Positions 14,836-18,836 of a stretch of DNA of 18,836 nt are shown here, one piece after another; the first letter of the stretch is position 1; each line of letters opens with the position of its first letter. The DNA comes from Treponema sp. GTDB lineage: Bacteria; Spirochaetota; Spirochaetia; Treponematales; Treponemataceae. The notes beneath the pieces were generated by a model. The model made no database searches, had not been told where the DNA came from, and saw nothing but the letters and a program-made list of their open reading frames with translations. The translations under genes were made by a program, and so were the position numbers. The stretch covers positions 1 to 18,836 of the forward strand of contig JAEDCY010000048.1 in the NCBI GenBank assembly GCA_016293915.1, read 5' to 3'.

Positions 14836-15672
14836 TTACAGCTGCACTCCAGTCTTAATTTTTTCGTTAAAGCGGTTCAGCTTCTTTCCTTCGAGAGGGT
14901 TCGGCTTTCCTTCCATAACTGCACGAAGAGCTTCCATTTCTTCACCACTGAAGTTTACACCATGATTCATATGATTAATGAAAGATTCTGTCGCCATAGG
15001 AGCAACCTTGCGGCACATCTCAAGAATAACCTCGGCATAAACGCGGATTTCATACTGAGCGTGACTGTCGAGGCGGAGCTTTAAGAAGTGGAAAAGATTG
15101 TGCAGATCCATTTCCCAGTAGAATTCTGTATAAAGAGAAAGTGGAAGATTGATGCGGGCAATTTCGCGGGCAAGACCAGAGTCAATAAGCTCGCTGTAAT
15201 TTTCGTAAGCTTCTTTCTGACCTGCTTCGAGCTGACCGATTATCTTTTCTGCAGTTGCCTTGTCAAAGGCTTCTGTTGCACGTCCCTGCTTGTTATCTTT
15301 ACTCTGAGGAGCAACCTTATCTGCCTCTGGAACATAAAACTCATCCTTCATAATTGAGTAGCGGCCAGAAACCTCGTTCATGCGGCCTGTGCGGTGGCGA
15401 ACCCACTGGCGGGCAACAAAAATCGGCATTTTTACGTGGAAGGTCATTACAACCTGTTCAAAAGGAGAAGTATGCTGGTGGCGCAATAGGTAGTCGATGA
15501 GAGCGCCATCCTGGCTCACTGATTTGGTTCCTTCACCATAAGAAACACGTGCCGACTGAACAATTCTCTGGTCGCCGCCAAAATAATCAACAAGCCGTAC
15601 AAAACCTTTGTCCAAAACCGGGTATTCTTTATCCAAAATTTCTTCTGCTTCAGGAACGATACAATGTGCCAT
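14836..15672 (-). CDS. thyX: Flavin-dependent thymidylate synthase
   Basis: ThyX makes dTMP from dUMP with methylene-tetrahydrofolate, FAD and NADPH. The 278 residues carry the diagnostic signature RHRTGRMNEVS at 92-102 followed by RYS at 104-106. RHQHTSPFEQ at 64-73 is the conserved substrate-loop sequence, and the later segments ARINLPLSLYTEFYWEMDLH and FLKLRLDSHAQYEIR are also typical. An Arg (97) replaces the usual Ser in the signature, which is a known variable position. GAGGA precedes the ATG by 5-7 nt and a near-consensus promoter lies at 15704-15732. The gene is monocistronic to judge by its flanking structures. Confidence 0.97.
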   Translation of the reverse strand: MAHCIVPEAEEILDKEYPVLDKGFVRLVDYFGGDQRIVQSARVSYGEGTKSVSQDGALIDYLLRHQHTSPFEQVVMTFHVKMPIFVARQWVRHRTGRMNEVSGRYSIMKDEFYVPEADKVAPQSKDNKQGRATEAFDKATAEKIIGQLEAGQKEAYENYSELIDSGLAREIARINLPLSLYTEFYWEMDLHNLFHFLKLRLDSHAQYEIRVYAEVILEMCRKVAPMATESFINHMNHGVNFSGEEMEALRAVMEGKPNPLEGKKLNRFNEKIKTGVQL

Positions 15673-15703
15673 AGGAATCCTCTTTAAATGAAAATGTTTA
15701 TAT

Positions 15704-15732
15704 ATTTTATATTAAATTTTAGTTGAATTCAA
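15704..15732 (-). promoter_or_regulatory. Promoter of thyX
   Basis: TTGAAT (15727-15732) and TAAAAT (15704-15709) on the minus strand are separated by 17 bp. The start would be about 25 bp before the ATG. Confidence 0.65.
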
Positions 15733-15763
15733 TTAGAAGAAATCTTAAAAAAATGATTGGCTT

Positions 15764-15957
15764 TCGCGGCGGCATAAGAGAAACCGCGAGACTTTCAGTT
15801 TTTTACCCAAGGGGTTTTAGGGGGCGAAAGCCCCCTAGGAGAGGGGGTAGCGTACAAGACCGGAGCGAACGGTGGTTGCGGTTCCTGAGCCTGCCGAAGG
15901 GGGCGCAACTACCGTGAGTGAGGACTTGGGAGCGAGGGGGAGACTTCCCCCACCTTG
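15764..15957. repeat. GC-rich hairpin cluster between thyX and DUF308 gene
   Basis: This gap has no gene. It holds TCGCGG/CCGCGA (15764-15789), a perfect TAGGGGGC-GAAA-GCCCCCTA hairpin with GNRA-type loop (15818-15837), the long family-1 palindrome CGGTGGTT...AACTACCG (15870-15914), and GGGGGA-GACT-TCCCCC (15936-15951) 6 bp before the DUF308-gene stop. The G/C runs stand out from the AT-rich DNA around them. The last hairpin could end the DUF308 transcript although no U-tract follows. Confidence 0.75.
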
Positions 15958-16587
15958 CTACAAATCAGCATCGTTTGAAGAAGAATCTACTGCGGCATCG
16001 CCATCATGATTTACTGTCTCTTCTTCTGCTACAGGGCGTTCATCTTTGATAATTACTTCAACTTTGCCGCGAGCTGAAAAAACATCAAAAAGAATCAGAG
16101 CGAGACCCGCAACCAGAACTACAATTCCAATCAGGCGGATAATTGCATTACCAAGGCTGCGAGGAGAAATGAGAATGAGAACTACAGCAGCAGCAAGAAG
16201 CAAAAGATTTTCTATTATATAGCGCTTTCGTTCTACGCCAGAATCCTTAAGAAGAGCTGCAGCATAAAAACCTGCAGCAGCAGAAATCAAAAGATAAAAA
16301 ATAAGGAGCCAGATCATAGCCGTCCAGGCAGCACCGCCAATTGCAAGGGGAAAGAGAACAGCCATAAGGCCGGCAACAATGCTGACAATACTTTTTATGA
16401 AGATTGTACGACGGTAATTAAGCTCATCTGAAATCACCTTTGTAATTTTGAGACTGTAGATTCCATAGGCAATTGCGGCAAGTCCAAGAATTACAACAAC
16501 AAGTTTAATCCAGAAAGCCGGGAAAATGATAACCAGAAGCCCAAGCAAGGCAGCCAGAATACCAGAAAAAAGATACCATCGTTTCAT
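15958..16587 (-). CDS. DUF308 (HdeD-like) membrane protein
   Basis: This is a membrane protein of 209 residues if the ATG at 16587 is used; GGAGG lies 7 nt before it, while the longer frame from 16611 starts inside a repeat. About six hydrophobic helices are visible, with the DUF308-like glycine-rich pairs (LFSGILAALLGLLVIIFP, VVVILGLAAIAYGIYSLK, FIKSIVSIVAGLMAVLFP, LIGIVVLVAGLALILFDVF). The last 40 or so residues are acidic and cytoplasmic in style. In Enterobacteria HdeD protects against acid, but most family members have no known role and I cannot assign one. It has its own promoter. Confidence 0.82.
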   Translation of the reverse strand: MKRWYLFSGILAALLGLLVIIFPAFWIKLVVVILGLAAIAYGIYSLKITKVISDELNYRRTIFIKSIVSIVAGLMAVLFPLAIGGAAWTAMIWLLIFYLLISAAAGFYAAALLKDSGVERKRYIIENLLLLAAAVVLILISPRSLGNAIIRLIGIVVLVAGLALILFDVFSARGKVEVIIKDERPVAEEETVNHDGDAAVDSSSNDADL

Positions 16588-16606
16588 AAATGCTCCTCCA
16601 AAACCT

Positions 16607-16632
16607 GTCATTCCGAACTTGATTCGGAATCA
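16607..16632. repeat. Single family-2 hairpin in the DUF308 leader
   Basis: GTC flanks ATTCCGAA-CTTGA-TTCGGAAT (16610-16630). It lies between the promoter and the ribosome-binding site of the DUF308 gene, so it would be in the mRNA leader, ending about 23 nt before the ATG. Confidence 0.8.
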
Positions 16633-16644
16633 CTTATATAAACA

Positions 16645-16673
16645 AATTTACGAGCAGAAGGTTATAAAGTCAA
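16645..16673 (-). promoter_or_regulatory. Promoter of the DUF308 gene
   Basis: TTGACT (16668-16673) and TAAATT (16645-16650) on the minus strand are 17 bp apart. The predicted start near 16638 puts the palindrome at 16610-16630 in the leader. Confidence 0.6.
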
Positions 16674-16701
16674 GAAAAATAAATAAGTTGTTATGATACA
16701 T

Positions 16702-18015
16702 TTACATATCTTCCATCGATAAAGCAGCAAGTTCACATGAATAATCATTTATATTTTGCATAAAAATATCAGCTTTTTCCTGAACTTTAGCAAGGTTGAT
16801 ATTTTTTTTCTGACGCTTTACTTCATAAATCTTGCAAGATTTTTTTAGATCATTGATAGAAATGATATCTATCTCGTTCATTGATTTTCTATCCCACCAG
16901 CCACCAATTTTGTTAAAATTACCTTCTTCCTGCAGCTTGCTAATAAAATAGCGTTCAAGAGTTTTACCAGTAAAGGTCTCATAATCTCGCAGAATAAACT
17001 GTTTGAGAATATCGTAATTTCCAAGCTCAATTAAATCCTGATGTGAATAAAGAAATCTAAAATAAAAGAGCATATATTCGTCAACAATCTGCCATCGAGT
17101 ATTTCGAGTTTCTAACTTAGAAAGTAATGGACGTATTTGCTTTGTAATACCAAAAACATTCTGCAGATTCTGCAAATAGGCTCCAGTATTTTTTTGTATA
17201 ACAGAATCAATTTCGCTTTGTGTTGTCAGACCTCGTGAAATTGCCTGCAGAATTGAAAAATAGATTCCATAATCTTTTCCAATTTCACTTATCAACAACT
17301 CTCTTCCATCTGTAAGAAATGGAGAAGCCATATTGCAAACATTATCAATCATCTTTGACTTTGTAGTAGCTCCTGCATTCATCAAAAGGAATATATATTT
17401 AGCAACTCCTCCGCTAAGCATGTAAAGACAAAGTAAATCTTCAGTTTTATATTTTGGATTAAAATCCTGAAGAATTGTTTTAACGACAGTTGGTGAAAAA
17501 GGCTTAAGATGAATGTTATGAGTTGAACGACCAAACAGAGGTTCTTTTTCATCCATAAATATTCTAGTCATAAGTGAATATACAGAACCACAAACAATAA
17601 GATTTATCTTAGATGATGACTTATAACTATCCCAGACATTTTGCATCTGACTAAAAAAAGATTTGTTAACATACTCAATATCCTGAAACTCATCGATTAC
17701 AAGAGTAAAGTGAGTATTTTGTGAATAAATCATTATCTGTTCAAACAATTCTGAAAGTTTTTCTACCCTACCAAATATTTTTAAGCCTATACTTTCTTCC
17801 AGATTTTTTTGCCATTGTTCGCAAAGTGATTTTTCTGCACTTCGTGATGTAAAGAGATATGTACTTTTTCTATCGCTGATAAACTTTTTAAGAAGCTGCG
17901 TTTTGCCGATTCGGCGACGACCTGTAAGAACTGTAAAACAGGCACTAGTTTCAGACTGTTTTTCTATTTGCGACAAGGTTTTTATTTCACTGATTCGGTC
18001 ATAAAACTTTTCCAC
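16702..18015 (-). CDS. AAA ATPase with C-terminal PD-(D/E)XK-like domain (DUF234 type)
   Basis: This 437-residue protein belongs to the archaeal-type ATPase/DUF234 group common in accessory DNA; its function is not established. The N-terminal ATPase has Walker A GRRRIGKT at 32-39, Walker B LVIDEFQD at 105-112 and a sensor-like CGSVYSLM near 161. A helical, winged-helix-like middle (about 240-330) follows. Toward the C-terminus Asp383 in NEIDII and Glu398/Lys400 in YEVKRQK have the spacing of a PD-(D/E)XK nuclease core. The start is GTG (18015) with GGAG about 10 nt before. A near-consensus promoter whose -10 lies in a 22-bp perfect inverted repeat suggests tight control. The coding DNA is more AT-rich than in the neighbours, which fits transfer. 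Confidence 0.85.
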   Translation of the reverse strand: MEKFYDRISEIKTLSQIEKQSETSACFTVLTGRRRIGKTQLLKKFISDRKSTYLFTSRSAEKSLCEQWQKNLEESIGLKIFGRVEKLSELFEQIMIYSQNTHFTLVIDEFQDIEYVNKSFFSQMQNVWDSYKSSSKINLIVCGSVYSLMTRIFMDEKEPLFGRSTHNIHLKPFSPTVVKTILQDFNPKYKTEDLLCLYMLSGGVAKYIFLLMNAGATTKSKMIDNVCNMASPFLTDGRELLISEIGKDYGIYFSILQAISRGLTTQSEIDSVIQKNTGAYLQNLQNVFGITKQIRPLLSKLETRNTRWQIVDEYMLFYFRFLYSHQDLIELGNYDILKQFILRDYETFTGKTLERYFISKLQEEGNFNKIGGWWDRKSMNEIDIISINDLKKSCKIYEVKRQKKNINLAKVQEKADIFMQNINDYSCELAALSMEDM

Positions 18016-18029
18016 TCTTTAGCATCTCC

Positions 18030-18077
18030 ATATAATGATAGTTAATTTAATGGTTATTAAATTAACTATCATTATAT
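18030..18077. promoter_or_regulatory. Perfect 22-bp inverted repeat, candidate operator
   Basis: Bases 18030-18051 are an exact reverse complement of 18056-18077, with GGTT between. The -10 of the ATPase promoter (18071-18076) lies in the right arm and the likely start site in its centre, so a bound repressor would block RNA polymerase. The transcript would begin inside it, so it is more likely a DNA operator than an RNA hairpin. Confidence 0.75.
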
Positions 18078-18099
18078 TATTGTTTTTTTGCTAAGTCAA
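18071..18099 (-). promoter_or_regulatory. Promoter of the ATPase/PD-(D/E)XK gene
   Basis: TTGACT (18094-18099) and consensus TATAAT (18071-18076) are separated by 17 bp on the minus strand. It is among the strongest-looking promoters in the window. Confidence 0.75.
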
Positions 18100-18116
18100 G
18101 AAAACAAAAATTTCTA

Positions 18117-18240
18117 TGACACGATTTGCCGCGACGGTCTGCCCAAGAGTTTGCTAACTTACCATCCATGGCAAGTTACTTCAAAATTGCTCCAAGCCAC
18201 CGCAATTTTGAAGCCGCTCACTCCGGTTCGAATCGTGTGA
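18117..18240. repeat. 124-bp palindromic element next to the tRNA cluster
   Basis: Termini ACACGATT (18119-18126) and AATCGTGT (18231-18238) are inverted. Inside are TAACTT-A-CCAT/ATGG-C-AAGTTA (18155-18178) and a perfect 11-bp stem TTCAAAATTGC/GCAATTTTGAA with an 11-nt loop (18180-18212). No ORF is convincing. TGACACGATT at its left end also occurs in the tRNA-Arg gene (18308-18317) and GTTCGAATCGTGT at its right end matches the tRNA's T-arm, inverted. Confidence 0.65.
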
Positions 18241-18263
18241 CGAAGTTCTGGTAAATCACCGTT

Positions 18264-18297
18264 AAAACAAAAAAAGTTCGTCTTCTCGACGAACTTT
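18264..18297 (-). terminator. Rho-independent terminator of the tRNA cluster
   Basis: On the minus strand a perfect 10-bp stem AAAGTTCGTC/GACGAACTTT (18288-18297 with 18273-18282) and a 5-nt loop are followed by a run of T residues broken by one G. It lies about 5 bp after the tRNA-Arg gene. Confidence 0.92.
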
Positions 18298-18301
18298 AGT
18301 T

Positions 18302-18376
18302 TGAGACTGACACGATTCGAACGTGCGACCCTCACCTCCGCAGGGTGATGCTCTAATCCAGCTGAGCTACAATCTC
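18302..18376 (-). tRNA. tRNA-Arg, anticodon GCG
   Basis: A complete cloverleaf is visible: acceptor GAGATTG/CAGTCTC with one G-T pair, D-stem GCTC/GAGC, anticodon stem TCACC/GGTGA with loop CTGCGGA, 5-nt variable loop, and T-arm GCACG-TTCGAAT-CGTGT. The anticodon GCG reads CGC/CGT as Arg; A20 in the D-loop, a known Arg identity base, is present. The discriminator is A and no CCA is encoded. It is last in the three-tRNA unit. GCG instead of the usual ACG (inosine-modified) is noteworthy. Confidence 0.95.
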
Positions 18377-18405
18377 ATATTTGAGTGCAGTAGAACTGCC
18401 TTTCT

Positions 18406-18490
18406 CGGAAGCGACAGGAGTTGAACCTGCCCACCCCTTACGGAAGTGACGGATTAGCAATCCGTTGTATTACCGCTCTACCACGCTTCC
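18406..18490 (-). tRNA. tRNA-Ser, anticodon GCT
   Basis: Acceptor GGAAGCG/CGCTTCC, anticodon stem ACGGA/TCCGT with loop TTGCTAA, long class-II variable arm, T-arm GCAGG-TTCAACT-CCTGT, discriminator G. The anticodon GCT reads AGC/AGT. CCA is not encoded. It lies between tRNA-Ser(TGA) and tRNA-Arg. Confidence 0.96.
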
Positions 18491-18504
18491 ATATAAAAAA
18501 AAAT

Positions 18505-18590
18505 CGGAGCGAGAGGGATTCGAACCCCCGGACCCGTGAAGATCAACGGTTTTCAAGACCGCCCCAGTACGACCGCTTTGGTATCGCTCC
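18505..18590 (-). tRNA. tRNA-Ser, anticodon TGA
   Basis: Acceptor GGAGCGA paired with TCGCTCC, anticodon loop CTTGAAA giving TGA (reads TCA and TCG-type codons), long class-II variable arm and T-arm GGGGG-TTCGAAT-CCCTC. The discriminator is G and CCA is not encoded. It is the first tRNA after the promoter. Confidence 0.96.
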
Positions 18591-18603
18591 ATTAAGTGTT
18601 GTT

Positions 18604-18632
18604 ATCATATAGGTTTTACAAACTTGTGTCAA
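18604..18632 (-). promoter_or_regulatory. Promoter of the tRNA cluster
   Basis: TTGACA (18627-18632) and TATGAT (18604-18609) on the minus strand are 17 bp apart and the start would fall about 5-10 bp before tRNA-Ser(TGA). A 10-bp inverted repeat, TTACAAACTT (18616-18625) and AAGTTTGTAA (18646-18655), brackets the -35. Confidence 0.8.
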
Positions 18633-18751
18633 GAGATAATTACGAAAGTTTGTAATTTTTCAAACTATTTTTTTTGAGGATTTACTCCCTGGCCTTGATG
18701 ATGTCTGAAACATAGCAAGAATACAAAGATTATGATATATTATATGTATAG

Positions 18752-18836
18752 ATGATAATACTAAAACCAGAAAATCAAGATATAGAATTTAAGCAAAGCT
18801 GGCAGGATGAATACCTCAAATGGATTTGTGCTTTTG
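18752..18836 (+). CDS. Partial AlbA_2/Schlafen-type putative DNA-binding protein
   Basis: Only the first 28 codons lie in the window, from an ATG at 18752. The peptide begins MIILKPENQDIEFKQSW and continues QDEYLKWICAF, which fits the start of the AlbA_2 domain (E-F-K-x-S-W, then D-E-Y-L-K and an ICAFAN-like stretch). Such proteins are often ATP-binding transcriptional regulators or of unknown role, and are common in variable genome regions. No strong Shine-Dalgarno is seen and the upstream 18656-18751 holds no convincing promoter. The rest of the gene is beyond the edge. Confidence 0.7.
   Translation, partial: MIILKPENQDIEFKQSWQDEYLKWICAF

Noticed and set aside
15723..15917. Plus-strand open frame of 64 codons in the thyX-DUF308 gap
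   Set aside because: It runs through the GC-rich hairpins and the family-1 palindrome, so the peptide (RGFRGRKPPRRGG) is repeat translation, and no start signal is seen.
16588..16611. Upstream ATG as the true start of the DUF308 gene
   Set aside because: It lies in a repeat, lacks a ribosome-binding site, and the ATG at 16587 has GGAGG at 7 nt and begins directly before the first membrane helix.
18222..18240. tRNA fragment or pseudo-tRNA around GGTTCGAATCGTGT
   Set aside because: Only a T-arm-like string is present; no anticodon or D-arm can be folded upstream.
18421..18612. Plus-strand open frame of 63 codons
   Set aside because: It is antisense to two tRNA-Ser genes.

Overview
This 18.8-kb window looks like the chromosome of a Treponema or close spirochaete, probably a gut or rumen type. 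That is inferred from protein style, moderate GC, an acyl-CoA synthetase joined to LptC/LptA/LptB genes, ThyX, a spirochaete-type SH3 lipoprotein, and dense palindromic repeats; no 16S gene is present to prove it. Almost every gene is on the minus strand. The exceptions are a DTW-domain tRNA-modification gene (6044-6727) and a partial gene at the right edge.

Layout, left to right. (1) rny (RNase Y) with its own promoter. (2) An operon read right to left from 5.9 kb: acyl-CoA synthetase, lptC-like, lptA-like, lptB, all overlapping, probably for lipid/envelope glycolipid handling and transport. (3) The divergent DTW gene, converging on an exported family-3 glycoside hydrolase that overlaps trxB. 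(4) A flavin reductase-rubredoxin fusion (Hrb-like) followed by a tetrapyrrole-methylase-fold RsmI-like methyltransferase. (5) An ABC-F ATPase, an SH3 lipoprotein, thyX and a DUF308 membrane protein. (6) An accessory-looking end: an AAA ATPase fused to a PD-(D/E)XK-type domain behind a near-consensus promoter with a perfect 22-bp dyad, a terminated tRNA cluster (Ser-UGA, Ser-GCU, Arg-GCG), and the start of an AlbA_2/Schlafen-type gene.

The most unusual content is non-coding. Nearly every intergenic gap longer than about 60 bp holds a palindromic element. Family 1 has GGTGGTT/AACCACC ends, often as inverted pairs (65-154, 1793-2009, 6728-6815). Family 2 has GTCAT...GAC-like ends and a fixed CTTGT/ACAAG loop with variable stems (4069-4165, 9545-9695, 14741-14835, 16607-16632). 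In two places the junction between paired hairpins has been tandemly amplified: four 35-bp units at 1835-1974, and three 21-bp units at 4090-4150. These repeats also enter coding sequence: one supplies the lptB stop codon, one forms the N-terminal part of the lptC ORF, and two family-1-like copies lie in frame in the ABC-F gene. A separate 11138-11376 element is a deeply nested inverted repeat with MITE-like ends. No classical CRISPR array, phage module or transposase was seen.
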